Assembly (NCBI GenBank): GCA_905181645.1 | Contig: CAJIYN010000001.1 | Location: 124,001 to 188,000 of the forward strand | From: an uncultured SAR86 cluster bacterium | GTDB taxonomy: Bacteria > Pseudomonadota > Gammaproteobacteria > Magnimaribacterales > D2472 | DNA length: 64,000 nucleotides | Direction: 5' to 3' | Shown: positions 33,051-44,803 of the stretch, in pieces | How the letters are laid out: the number at the start of each line of letters is the position of its first letter | Position numbering within the stretch: the stretch's first letter is position 1 | The notes under the pieces: generated by a model | Database searches by the model: none | Seen by the model: the letters and a program-made list of their open reading frames with translations, nothing else | Told to the model about the DNA's origin: nothing | Made by a program: the position numbers and the translations under genes

Positions 33051-33467
33051 TTATTTAGTAACTAATGGCAAGCCTTCTTGTTGCCATGTCATGATACCGC
33101 CAGTCAAAATATTTACATTTGTATATTCCATTTTCATTAAAGTCTCGCCAATGGATGCTGACTGTCTGCCCATTGAGCAAATCAAAATGATTGGCTTCTC
33201 TAAATCAGATGAAATTTGATGACTGTAGTTATCAAAATCGTCATGAGGCATATTTACTGAATTAGGAATATGGCCGATATCAAATTCATCAGAAGTTCTT
33301 AAATCAATAACAGAGGCAGCATTTTTATTAACTAACTGAGTTAAATCTGAGCATGATATTTTATTGCCTCCCCTATTCATTTCATGGCGAGACCATAAGA
33401 TAATAGTTAAGAATAGTGGAAAAGATAAGTACCAATAATCTATTAAAAATAAATTGAATTCGATCAT
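33051..33467 (-). CDS. Rhodanese-domain membrane-anchored protein (YibN-like)
   Basis: 'LTQLVNKNAASVIDLRTSDEFDIGHIPNSVNMPHDDF', 'PIILICSMGRQSASIGETLMKMEYTNVNILTGGIMTWQQEGLP'. Confidence 0.92.
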   Translation of the reverse strand: MIEFNLFLIDYWYLSFPLFLTIILWSRHEMNRGGNKISCSDLTQLVNKNAASVIDLRTSDEFDIGHIPNSVNMPHDDFDNYSHQISSDLEKPIILICSMGRQSASIGETLMKMEYTNVNILTGGIMTWQQEGLPLVTK

Positions 33468-33517
33468 GTGCGTATTATCTCTTAAAATAAGTCACTTGTG
33501 TTTAAAGGAGTTAAGAA

Positions 33518-34136
33518 ATGGGTTTAAAACGAAATTTAATTTTAGTTAGACATGGCCAAAGTGAATGGAATGAAAAAAATCTATTTACAGGATGGAAGAA
33601 TCCTGGACTTACCTCACTTGGCTATGATGAAGCCAGAAAGGCTGGGCAACTTATTAAAGAACGAGAAATAGATTTTTCTGTTATGCATACATCTGTTTTG
33701 AAGAGAGCTCAGATTACAGGTCAATCAATTTTAGAAGTCATTGGTCAAACTAATATTCCCGTAATTAAAGATCAGGCATTAAATGAAAGAGATTATGGAG
33801 ATCTTGCTGGGCTTAATAAAGATGATGCAAGAAAAAAATGGGGTGAAGATCAAGTACATATATGGAGGAGATCTTTTGATATTCCCCCTCCTGATGGTGA
33901 AAGCCTAAAAAATACTGCTGAAAGAGTTCTTCCTTATTTTAATAAAATAATTAGGAGAGTTAGCGCTTGGTCAAAATATTCTTATTGCAGCTCATGGCAA
34001 TTCATTAAGAGCTTTGATCATGAAATTAGATTCTATTTCTTCTGAAGAAATTGTTAAGCTCGAGATTCCAACAGGAGCTCCAATCCATTATGAGTTTGGA
34101 CAAGATGGAGAAGTCTTAAGTAAGAATAATTACTAA
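33518..34136 (+). CDS. gpmA: 2,3-bisphosphoglycerate-dependent phosphoglycerate mutase (frameshift near 33955)
   Basis: '[29 protein letters not shown]', '[44 protein letters not shown]', then '[19 protein letters not shown]' in another frame. Confidence 0.95.
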
Positions 34137-34148
34137 ACTAAGGCCCCG

Positions 34149-35142
34149 ATGACACCAACTGACTTCCAACAGGCCGTCCTGGGCTGGTTTGACCAGCACG
34201 GCCGAAGCAACTTGCCGTGGCAACAAGATATCAATGCCTACCGTGTCTGGGTATCTGAGATTATGTTGCAACAAACGCAAGTTAAAACAGTTATTCCATA
34301 TTACGAAAGGTTTCTTAAAGAATTTCCTACATTACCTTCTTTTATGGACGCAACTGAAGATGAGGTTATAGCATGAGATTACAGGAATAGAGTTTGAAAA
34401 AAAATACGAAGAATTAATTTTTTTCCTTGAGACAGAATTTAAAAATAAATTTCCTCAAAAATTTGAAGACCTTAAATTATTGCCTGGTATTGGGGAGTCA
34501 ACTGCAGGAGCAATTATGTCAATTGCTTATCAAAAATCTTATCCAATTCTTGATGCTAATGTTAAAAGAGTTCTATCACGATACTCAAGTATAAATGAGC
34601 AATCAACCAGCAAAAGAGACAAGCAGTTGTGGGAAATTTCAAGAGAAGTGACACCTATGACGGGTATATTTGAATATACGCAAGGAATTATGGATTTAGG
34701 ATCAATGGTATGTAAGCCTAAAGACCCTAGTTGTAATTTTTGTCCATTGAATCAAATATGTAGTTCTGCATTTAAAACTAAAGAGCCATTAAAAGCAGCT
34801 AAGGTTCTTAAAATAAAACCTGTCAAAGATATTAATTTCACTCTTGCCTATACTAAAAATGATTTCCTTTTATTTAAAAGAAATGAAAAAACTTTTTGGG
34901 ATCATCGTGTGGTTACCTTCTGAATATCCAAGAAATCATAAAATAATTAAATCCAAATCATCTACTCAGAAAAATATTCAAAAAAAACATATTTCAAGTC
35001 ATTTATTCAAACAATTAAGTCCTGAGAACTCTGAATTTAAACCGAAAACAAATATAGAGCATCGCTGGATAAGAAAATCTGATATTGACAGTTTTGGGAT
35101 GCCTGCTCCAATTAAAAAAATTATTTTAAGGAGAATAAAAAT
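34149..35142 (+). CDS. mutY: A/G-specific adenine glycosylase MutY (frameshifts; aberrant segment 34376-34440)
   Basis: 'WFDQHGRSNLPWQQDINAYRVWVSEIMLQQTQVKTVIPYYERFLKEFPT', 'LPGIGESTAGAIMSIAYQKSYPILDANVKRVLSRY', 'MDLGSMVCKPKDPSCNFCPLNQIC' Fe-S cluster Cys. Confidence 0.93.
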
Positions 35143-35400
35143 ATATTCTGTAAAAAATTTAAAGAAGATCTGCCAGCTCTTCAAATACCGCCAATGCCTG
35201 GAGCTAGAGGGCAAGAGTTAATGGGTTCTATTTCTCAAAAAGCGTGGGATGAATGGAAGTCTCATCAAACCACATTGATCAATGAAAAACGTTTAGATAT
35301 GTCTAATCCTGAAAGCAGAGAATGGTTGCTAGTTCAAATGTATAAATTTATTAACAATGAAGATTATGAGAAAGCATCTGGTTTTAAAGCTCTAGACTAA
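35143..35400 (+). CDS. yggX: Fe(2+)-trafficking/oxidative damage protein YggX (start uncertain)
   Basis: Frame 'IFCKKFKEDLPALQIPPMPGARGQELMGSISQKAWDEWKSHQTTLINEKRLDMSNPESREWLLVQMYKFI'; downstream of mutY. Confidence 0.9.
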   Translation: MFCKKFKEDLPALQIPPMPGARGQELMGSISQKAWDEWKSHQTTLINEKRLDMSNPESREWLLVQMYKFINNEDYEKASGFKALD

Positions 35401-35599
35401 GAACTTACCGCATCTTTTATAGGCTCTTTTAAGATTATTTTAGCAATTTTGCAATAAACATTTATATGCCTGTAAACACAGGATTTCATCCTCAAATTCA
35501 AAATTATTTCCTAGCCTTATGGGTGTTAAATATTTTGATTTACAAAATAAAAAAAATAGAGTCTAATTTATTAAGATAGTTTAATAATGAGGATTAAAT

Positions 35600-38209
35600 T
35601 TGACTAATAAAACGAACTCTAAATTCCCTACTGAAGCCGAAGTGGTTATTGTCGGTGTAGGTGGTATTGTTGGATCAATGCTAGCTTACTGGCTTACAGA
35701 GCTTGGTCAAAAAAATATTATAGGTTTAGAAAAATCTACCATAATTCCTTCAGATATAGCATCCACTGCTCATGCTTCAGACTTTGTCTACAATACAACT
35801 CATGACAAATTAGGTTGTTGGGCGACTAACTTTAGTAGAAAGTTTTATGAAGACAATGGCTTCTTTCTTAAAAAAGGTGGTCTAGAAATATGTCGTAAAG
35901 GTGATGATGCTCGATGGGAGGAGCTTAAAAGAAAGGTTGCATCAGGCAAAGCCTTTGGTACAAACGTTAGGTTAATATCTGCCTCCGAAGCTAAAGAAAA
36001 ATTTCCTTTATTAGAAGAAAAATCAATCCGCGGTGCAATGTGGGATCCGGATGCTGGTCTAGTAACACCCCGCTCACAAGATGTGGTGAACTTTGCTGTA
36101 GAAAGTGCGAAAGAGAAAGGTGCTCTAACTACATACACTGACACACCAGCTACAGGTTTTGAAATTGAGAATGGTCGTATTACTGGTGTAAAAACCGATA
36201 AAGGGACAATCAAAACTAGCAAAGTTGTAATTGCATCGGGAATCTGGGGACCTTTAATGGGGAAAATGGCTGGCGTTCCAATCCCACTAATGCCAGTGGA
36301 GCATCCTTTATTATTTTTTGGCCCACTTCCAGAAATACAAGGAACAGATGAATTGCTCGTCTATCCACTACTTCGTGATCAAGGTAACTCAGCTTATGTT
36401 AGAGATACAGGCAGACTTCATGGAGGTATGCTTGAATGGGGATACTACGAGGACAAAGAGCCTCGATTAGTTGATCCGGAAGATATTGGTAATCCTGATA
36501 AAACCATGACATCTGACTCAATGAGATATCTAAGTCTTGAGGAAATTGCTGAACCTTTAGAAAAAGCTTTTGAAACTACACCTATACTTGCTGAATTAGG
36601 TTGGGATGAGAGAAGTTCATTTAATGGTCTTCTATCGGTCACTGCTGACGCTGGCTCTTTGATTGGTGAAAGCCCAGAGGTTAGAGGTTTTTGGATGTGT
36701 GAAGCAGTTTGGGTTAAAGACGGTCCAGGATGCGCAAGGCTCTGTGCCGAAGCAATGATTAATGGCAAAACTCAGGTAGACATGCATTCTTTTGATATTG
36801 CCAGATTTTATCCTGAGCAAAAAGAAAAAGATTTTGTTAAAACTAGATCTTTTGAAAATGCGCAAACTATATATACTCCTGCTGTTCATCCAAGAGAACC
36901 TTATATTAGTCAGAGAGAAATGTTTGTAAGTCCCTTTTATGAAAGAGAAAAAGAGCTTGGAGGCTACTTTGATAACGAGGTTGCTGGCTGGGAACGTGCT
37001 CTTGCCTATGAGAGCAATCGAGAAAAACTCGACAATTATTTACAAGAAGTTCCGGTCCGAGAAAATGAATGGGACCGACGTCACGTACCTTATGAAATTG
37101 CTAACGCAGAACATTTGGCTATGAGTGAGTCAGTCGGGATGATCAATCTATCCCACTTCGCGATCATGGATGTCGAAGGTCCAGATGCAGAAAGTATGTT
37201 GGAATATCTTTCTGTGGCGAAGGTTGGTGGCAATACTTCTGAAGGGAGAATTATTTATACAAATTTCTTAGATGAGGATGGTGGTGTCCATGCAGATCTA
37301 ACTATTTCTCGCTTAAGCACAGATCTTTATAGAGTAGTTACTGGAGGTGCTGATGGTAATCTGGATTGGGTAACTTTGCGTAATTATCGCGATGATATGG
37401 GACTTGATGCAGACATTAATATCCGAACTCACGATATAGTAACTTTAGGATTATGGGGGCCTCAAGCAAAAAATGCCTTGGGCCATTTTGATTGATCCTA
37501 GTGAAATTAGCATAGAAAATTTTCCCTTTGCTACAGCAAAATATCTGACCCTTAATTTATCTGGTGGAAAAACAATTGATGTCTGGGCAGCACGTATTTC
37601 CTATGTCGGAGAAAGTGGCTGGGAAATTTATCTGAATAACGATAGTGAAGAAGGTCTGGCACTTTATGACTCTCTGCTTGAGGTTGGGGTTATACCGGTT
37701 GGTATTGAAACTTACGCCAACAGCAGACGTCTTGAAAAAAGCTTTAGACTTCAAGGTGCAGATTTAGAGAGACTGAATATAATGCTCTTGAATCTGCTAT
37801 CGAAAGGCCTCTAGTCAAAGAAGCAGACTTCCATGGAAAAGCAGCGCACCTTGCTCAGAGAGAAGAGGAGCCTAGTGCAATTCTATGCACCATGACACTA
37901 GACAACCTAGATGTATCCGGAACTGGTTCGCGCTATCCTGTCGGTATCTCACCAATCATTGACCCTGCTTCAGGTGAAGTCCCGATAGATAGTAAAGGTC
38001 GAAGATCCTACAGCACAAGCATGTCGTACTGCCCGTCAATCAAAAAATTTGTAGTTATGGGTTACCTACCTAAAAATATAGCTGTAGTAGGGTATCAACT
38101 ATCACTGGAATACTTTAACGAAAATGGTGATGGTGTTTACCCAATGACTGTTCAGATAGTTGGTAAGGGGTCTATATTTGATCCCAATAATGAAAGAGTT
38201 CGCGCTTAA
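35600..38209 (+). CDS. Dimethylglycine/sarcosine dehydrogenase-like FAD oxidoreductase fused to a GcvT-type aminomethyltransferase domain (two frameshifts)
   Basis: DAO-type FAD domain 'EAEVVIVGVGGIVGSMLAYWLTELGQKNIIGLEKSTIIPSDIASTAHASDFV', 'WMCEAVWVKDGPGCARLCAEAMING', then GCV_T 'ANAEHLAMSESVGMINLSHFAIMDVEGPDAE', 'ISYVGESGWEIYL', C-terminal barrel. Confidence 0.85.
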
Positions 38210-38275
38210 TTAATTTCAATTACTAATCTTAATGACATTGGGTTAAATCTTTTCTATAATCCAATCTCACTTTAA

Positions 38276-38351
38276 GGCCTGATAGCTCAGTCGGTAGAGC
38301 AAAGGATTGAAAATCCTTGTGTCGGTAGTTCGATTCTACCTCAGGCCACCA
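38276..38351 (+). tRNA. tRNA-Phe (anticodon GAA), CCA encoded
   Basis: GGCCTGATAGCTCAGTCGGTAGAGCAAAGGATTGAAAATCCTTGTGTCGGTAGTTCGATTCTACCTCAGGCCACCA; full cloverleaf arms, GAA anticodon. Confidence 0.97.
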
Positions 38352-38361
38352 TTTCATCTTC

Positions 38362-39426
38362 TTAAGCTTCGTCACCATAATCTTGCATATGTTTTGCAAT
38401 TCTTTCGTTAGTTCCATACATAAAATGATTTGACATATTTTCTCTATATTTGCTTGCTGGAACAGTTAATCCAGCAGCTTCTGCAACTTCACGAATATGC
38501 ATTGGCGTAGCTCCACAACAAACACCAAGATAATTAATGCCTAGCTCAAAGGATTCTTTGGCAAAAGCATGCATTTCATATCTATTGCAATACAAAGGAT
38601 CCAATGCCGTTGGGAATGTTCTTCCGTGCGGCGCAGGACATGAACAGCCGTGATTATCAGGCAAATTAAAAAATGTAGGATTTGCATCTGTTGTTCTATA
38701 TGGCAATGGGAGAGCTCCCATATGACACTTAAGTACTTTTCTTGCTTCTCTTAAGTAAGGCATCATAGTATCAGGACCCCTAAAACAGTTCATACCGACT
38801 ACATCAGCACCTCTTTGCTCTAGTTCCTTGCAAACATCCATAATAGAAACGCCATCTCTCATAACATTTTCAGCCATTGGAGCAATGGTAATAACTGATG
38901 GTAATCCAGCTTTTTGAATAATATCTAGAGCCATGTATGCTTCTTCAGCATAATAGAAAGTTTCACCAACTAACATGTCTGCGCCCTCATCTACTGACCA
39001 CTCAACCATTTCATTAAACATTCTTTCAACTTCCGCATGAGCTTCCTTTGTTGCCCTCTTCCCATATATTTGAGTTTGAAATATTTCCTGCCATCAAGTT
39101 AGCCTCTCCTCCACCAACTGGATTGTCAGCCACTTTCTTTGCAATCTTTAATGCCGCTCTGTTTAATGGCTCCAAGAAGATCTTCTTTGACCAATCACTC
39201 TCATTTTTTCTCTGTGAGCGTTATAAGTAAAAGCTTCAACTACATCAGATCCTGCATGTTGAAAATCTTTATGAAGATTCTCTAATGCTTCAGGATGTTC
39301 AAGTGACACCATAGGCACAAACTCGCCAGCAGAGAGATAACCTCTTTTTTCAATTTCAAATAAAAAGCCTTCTGCACAAATCACAGGACCTTCATTCAAC
39401 CTTTCTATTAATTGTCTTTTCATCAA
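38362..39426 (-). CDS. Betaine--homocysteine S-methyltransferase-like (frameshift near 39165)
   Basis: 'QLIERLNEGPVICAEGFLFEIEKRGYLSAGEFVPMVSLEHPEALENLHKDFQHAGSDVVEAFTYNAHREKMRVIG', 'NCFRGPDTMMPYL', 'GVCCGATPMHIREVAEAAG' zinc-binding GCC motif. Confidence 0.88.
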
Positions 39427-39459
39427 TCTATACCTCCAAAGTTAAGTTCGATTATTGTT

Positions 39460-39473
39460 TTGATGCACATCAA
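39460..39473. promoter_or_regulatory. FNR/CRP-family-type box upstream of the BHMT-like gene
   Basis: TTGAT-GCAC-ATCAA, exact match to TTGAT-N4-ATCAA, inside a longer TTTGATG-CA-CATCAAA inverted repeat, about 35-50 bp upstream of the BHMT start. Confidence 0.5.
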
Positions 39474-39735
39474 ATCTAATAACGAGCTCACACATATATT
39501 TTGTTCTCACAAAACTAATTGTGTTTTAAGTTAAATCCTGGGAATAATTTCCGTTTTAGCGCTTTATTTTGATTCGCGGCAATAAGATCAAATCACGAAT
39601 AGATCATAATAATATTTTTAACATTACTTCTGTCAATAATCATGAAAAAATTTTGGCATAAATAAAGTATTGGACAGATATATATATGAGGAATATTATC
39701 GAATTATAAAATATTTTTGTAATAAAAAACCATAG

Positions 39736-40696
<961 letters not shown>

Positions 40697-40701
40697 TATT
40701 G

Positions 40702-40721
40702 CCTTAGAGTAAACTCTAAGG
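40702..40721 (+). terminator. Small hairpin after pip, possible terminator
   Basis: CCTTAGAG-TAAA-CTCTAAGG followed by tttatact. Confidence 0.45.
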
Positions 40722-40767
40722 TTTATACTACTTATAGATATTTATATTTAAATTAAGGTGAACACTA

Positions 40768-41907
40768 ATGACAAATGAAACTTCAAGAGAAATAAGATCA
40801 GAAATTACCAGTGAAGGTAAGTTACTTCTTTCTATAGCTACTGTAGATAAGCCAACGCCAAAAGATGATGAGGTGCTAATAAAGGTTGAGGCTGCCCCAA
40901 TCAATCCATCTGACCTCGCTCTTTTATTAAGTTTTGCATCAGATCCATCAACTTTAACGGTTTCAGGCTCTGGAGATGAAACGGTTGCAACTATGGATAT
41001 TCATAAAGGTCTTATGAAAGCTATGACGCCTAGACTAGATCAGTCAATGCAGGCAGGTAATGAAGGCGGTGGAATTGTTGAGGCAGCCGGTGTCAATGCT
41101 CAACATTTAATTGGTAAAACAGTAGGTGTTGCCGGCGGAGCAATGTACTCAGAGTATAGATGTGTCCCAGCAATGAATTGCTTAGTTATGGAGGATGGAA
41201 CTTCCTCAAGAGAAGCTGCGTCTTCGTTTGTAAACCCTTTAACTGCATTAGCTTTTATTGAAACTATGAAGATGGAAAATCATACAGCTCTTGTTCATAC
41301 AGCTGCGGCATCTAATCTTGGGCAAATGCTTGTCAAGATATGTAAAGATGATTCAGTTCCATTAGTTAATATTGTTCGTAAAGATGAGCATGTAGATTTA
41401 TTAAAAAGTCTTGGAGCTGAGTATGTATGCAATACGAGTTCTCCTGATTTTATGGATAGTTTGGTAGATGCTCTTGTGGCAACAGGTGCTACCCTTGGTT
41501 TTGACGCAACGGGTGGTGGAAATGAAGGAAAATTAGCAGGCCAAATTTTATCAGCAATGGAAATAGCCGCAAATAAGACAGCTGCAGAGTACAGTAGATA
41601 TGGGTCAGATACATATAAGCAGGTTTATATATATGGTGGTTTAGATCCATCTCCTACAGTGTTAAATAGAGCTTATGGAATGTGTTGGGGTCTTGGTGGC
41701 TGGTTGCTAACTCCTATGATTGGAAGAATAGGCATGGAGAAATTTATGGCTATGCGTGAAAGAGTTGCTAAAGAAATTAATACTACTTTTGCTAGTCATT
41801 ACACACAAGAAGTTTCATTTGAAGAAATGCTTCAACCTGAAGCTATTCAAAGTTATGGCAAGCAAGCAACGGGAACAAAGTTTTTAGTTACCCCGCTTAA
41901 TTCGTAA
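40768..41907 (+). CDS. Zinc-binding alcohol dehydrogenase/quinone oxidoreductase family protein
   Basis: 'DDEVLIKVEAAPINPSDLALLL', 'MQAGNEGGGIVEAAG', 'ALVHTAAASNLGQMLVKICKDDSVPLVNIVRKDEHVDLLKSLGAEYV', 'LGFDATGGGNEGK'. Confidence 0.88.
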   Translation: MTNETSREIRSEITSEGKLLLSIATVDKPTPKDDEVLIKVEAAPINPSDLALLLSFASDPSTLTVSGSGDETVATMDIHKGLMKAMTPRLDQSMQAGNEGGGIVEAAGVNAQHLIGKTVGVAGGAMYSEYRCVPAMNCLVMEDGTSSREAASSFVNPLTALAFIETMKMENHTALVHTAAASNLGQMLVKICKDDSVPLVNIVRKDEHVDLLKSLGAEYVCNTSSPDFMDSLVDALVATGATLGFDATGGGNEGKLAGQILSAMEIAANKTAAEYSRYGSDTYKQVYIYGGLDPSPTVLNRAYGMCWGLGGWLLTPMIGRIGMEKFMAMRERVAKEINTTFASHYTQEVSFEEMLQPEAIQSYGKQATGTKFLVTPLNS

Positions 41908-42055
41908 GTATCCAGTATTCTTAATATTTGCGGTGATTGGTTTTGTTGGTACTATTCGTTGGGCAGTATTTACATGCTTGAAAACAAACTTAAAGAAAAG
42001 GGAATTCTCGAACAAGAAAATAAATCAGAAAATAATGATGTTTTAAAATTATACG

Positions 42056-42919
42056 ATGATACTGAAAGACAAGACTGATTTAAATCTTTATACCTATGGC
42101 ATCCCTATTGTCATTAGCATGATTATTGCTGAAACTATTTATTCAAAAATAAATAACCTTTCTTTATATAAGCTCAATGACAGTATGGCTGGATTTGGTC
42201 TTTTGGCAGGCAATATTATTGTAAATATAGGCACTAAGGGTTCAATTATATTTTTCTATTTTTATTTATATGAGTTTCGTATATTTACTATTAATGAAAT
42301 GTTTTCATCAGCAGCTGTCTGGATCCTTACATTCTTAGTTATAGATTTTGTTTTCTATTGGTATCACAGATTTTCTCATAGAGTTAGATTCATGTGGGCT
42401 GTACATATGAATCATCATTCCAGTGAAGAAATGAATTTCACTGTAGCTCTGCGTCAAGCTTGGTTTGGTCCTATAACTAAAGTTCCTTTTTTTTTAGTAC
42501 TTCCTCTAATAGGCTTTGATCCTTTAATTACCGCTTTGGCTGGAGCAGCTGCAACTTTATGGGGCATTACTGGGCATACACAATCAATAAGAACACTTGG
42601 GGTTCTAGAATATATATTTGTTACACCCTCCTCCCATAGAGTTCATCACGCCTCAAACCCTGAGTACATTGATAAAAATTATGGAAATATGTTTATAGTA
42701 TGGGACAGGATTTTTGGCACTTATGCTAAAGAAGAAAGTGCAGTTATTTTTGGAATAACTGAAAATGTAAAAACATTTAATCCAATTAAAATAACATTTA
42801 TGAATTGGATTAAAATGATTGAAGACTTTAAAAACTCAGCTAATTCAAATGAGCGATTTAATTCTTTTTTTGGCCCTCCTGAGTGGAATTTAAACAAAAG
42901 CAAAAATCATAATCTTTAA
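42056..42919 (+). CDS. Sterol desaturase/fatty acid hydroxylase superfamily protein
   Basis: His motifs 'DFVFYWYHRFSHRVRFMWAVHMNHHSSEEMN' and 'SSHRVHHASNPEYIDKNYGNMFIVWDRIFGTY'. Confidence 0.92.
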   Translation: MILKDKTDLNLYTYGIPIVISMIIAETIYSKINNLSLYKLNDSMAGFGLLAGNIIVNIGTKGSIIFFYFYLYEFRIFTINEMFSSAAVWILTFLVIDFVFYWYHRFSHRVRFMWAVHMNHHSSEEMNFTVALRQAWFGPITKVPFFLVLPLIGFDPLITALAGAAATLWGITGHTQSIRTLGVLEYIFVTPSSHRVHHASNPEYIDKNYGNMFIVWDRIFGTYAKEESAVIFGITENVKTFNPIKITFMNWIKMIEDFKNSANSNERFNSFFGPPEWNLNKSKNHNL

Positions 42920-42968
42920 AGGTTACATTTATATCTCTTCGTGTAGAATTATATAAAGGAGACTAGAT

Positions 42969-44114
42969 ATGAGTGATAAAAAAGATCTTTTAAATGATTT
43001 AAAGATTGATCGATCAGAAAACAATAAATCTGAAGGCTCTTTAGTAACAAAATTTTTATTAGCTACTGTTGCGCTAGTTATTGCGCTTACTTTTGTCCAA
43101 TTGGTTTTCTTATCCGAAGATGAGCTTATAGAAGTTAATACTTATACAGCTAAATCAGCTAATCAGTCAGATAATTCTGCTGCAAGTGTATTAGACGCTT
43201 CTGGGTATGTAACAGCAAGAATGCAAGCTACGGTTTCATCAAAACTTACAGGCAAGGTATTAGAGGTCTATATAGAAGAAGGAATGTTTGTTGAAAAAGG
43301 TCAAATACTTGCGCAATTAGATGACAGCTCTGTTCAAGCAGAACTCAATTTTGCTAAAACTCAATTAAAAGAAGCCCGAAGAATATTTAATAGGACTTTA
43401 GAGCTAAGAAAAGATAATCTTGCCAGTCAGGCATCATTAGATGCAGCTGAATCTCAGGTGGACGGATTAAAAGCAAGGTTAGACATTAGTAAGCAGGTGG
43501 TTGCAGATATGCAAATACGTGCACCTTTTTCTGGTGTTGTAATAAATAAAGCAGCGCAGCCTGGTGAAATGATTTCTCCAGTATCTGCCGGTGGTGGCTT
43601 TACCAGAACTGGTATTGGAACAATTGTAGATATGAGCTCTTTGGAGGTTGAGGTTGATGTGAATGAATCATATATCAATAGAGTTCAGCCAGGCCAACCC
43701 GCAATCACTAACCTTAATGCGTACCCAAATTGGGATATAGCCTCTGAAGTTATAGCAATCATTCCTACTGCTGATAGAAATAAAGCCACTGTTAAAGTAA
43801 GGATAGGATTATTAGAAAAGGATGAAAGAGTGCTACCTGATATGGGTGCAAAAGTTTCATTTTTAAAAGAACAAGTGACCGAAGCTCCTGAAGAAATCAA
43901 TGGAGTTATGATTCCATCCTCAGCAATAATAAAAGAGGATGATTTATCTTATGTTTTTGTTATTAAAAATGGTTTGATAATCAAAACTAAAATTGCTATT
44001 GGGAGTTCATCTTCAAATTTCAGCAGATTAATAGATGGAGTTGAGGTTGGTGATAATGTAGTTACAGATCCAAATAATGAACTGCAGAATGGTCAGGAAG
44101 TATTAATTAAATAG
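42969..44114 (+). CDS. HlyD/MFP-type periplasmic adaptor of efflux system
   Basis: 'LDASGYVTARMQATVSSKLTGKVLEVYIEEGMFVEKGQILAQLDDSSVQAEL', 'APFSGVVINKAAQPGEMISP'. Confidence 0.9.
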   Translation: MSDKKDLLNDLKIDRSENNKSEGSLVTKFLLATVALVIALTFVQLVFLSEDELIEVNTYTAKSANQSDNSAASVLDASGYVTARMQATVSSKLTGKVLEVYIEEGMFVEKGQILAQLDDSSVQAELNFAKTQLKEARRIFNRTLELRKDNLASQASLDAAESQVDGLKARLDISKQVVADMQIRAPFSGVVINKAAQPGEMISPVSAGGGFTRTGIGTIVDMSSLEVEVDVNESYINRVQPGQPAITNLNAYPNWDIASEVIAIIPTADRNKATVKVRIGLLEKDERVLPDMGAKVSFLKEQVTEAPEEINGVMIPSSAIIKEDDLSYVFVIKNGLIIKTKIAIGSSSSNFSRLIDGVEVGDNVVTDPNNELQNGQEVLIK

Positions 44115-44122
44115 GAAGTAAT

Positions 44123-44801
44123 ATGTCAGAAATATTAGTAGATGTTAAAAATCTTTCAAAAGAATATAAACGTGGTGGAGAAACTTTAGTGGTGTTAGAT
44201 GATCTCAATTTAGAGATCCCGAAACAGGACTACTTGGCCTTAATGGGGCCCTCTGGGTCAGGAAAATCAACACTTCTAAATCTTATAGGAGGATTAGATA
44301 CTCCTTCAAGTGGCTCTGGTATCTATTAATGGTGAAAGAATCGACCAAATGAATTCAAAACAATTGAGCAATTGGAGAGCAGGTAATGTTGGCTTTATAT
44401 TCCAATTCTACAATCTGCTTCCAGTCTTGACAGCTCAGAAGAATATAGAGCTCCCCCTCCTTTTAACTAATTTATCTAGCTCTGAAAGAAAAAAACATGT
44501 TGAAACAGCTTTAAACATTGTTGGTTTATCAGATAGGTCTGGTCATAAGCCAAGCGAGCTTTCAGGTGGTCAGCAGCAAAGAGTAGCCATTGCCAGGGCA
44601 TTAGTCTCAGATCCTGATATTTTGGTGTGTGATGAGCCTACGGGCGATTTAGATAGGAATACTGCAACAGATATTCTTAATCTTTTAAAGAGCTTAAATG
44701 AGGATCATGGAAAAACTATATTAATGGTTACTCATGACCCTGCTGCTGCAGACTCTGCAAAAAGATCACTTCATTTAGACAAAGGTAAGTTAATAACTTA
44801 A
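44123..44801 (+). CDS. ABC transporter ATP-binding protein, LolD/MacB type (frameshift near 44320)
   Basis: 'LMGPSGSGKSTLLNLIGGLDTPSSG', 'GFIFQFYNLLPVLTAQKNIELPLLL', 'ELSGGQQQRVAIARALVSDPDILVCDEPTGDLD'. Confidence 0.95.
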
Positions 44802-44803
44802 TT

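Noticed and set aside
35845-36889. Minus-strand ORFs opposite the DMGDH-like gene (35845..36222, 36445..36768, 36632..36889)
   Set aside because: The plus strand carries clear FAD-domain motifs through the same interval; the reverse ORFs lack recognisable domains.
38276-38351. tRNA-Phe as an integration site for a genomic island
   Set aside because: No integrase, no repeated tRNA 3' end and no phage or mobile genes nearby; neighbours are ordinary metabolic genes.
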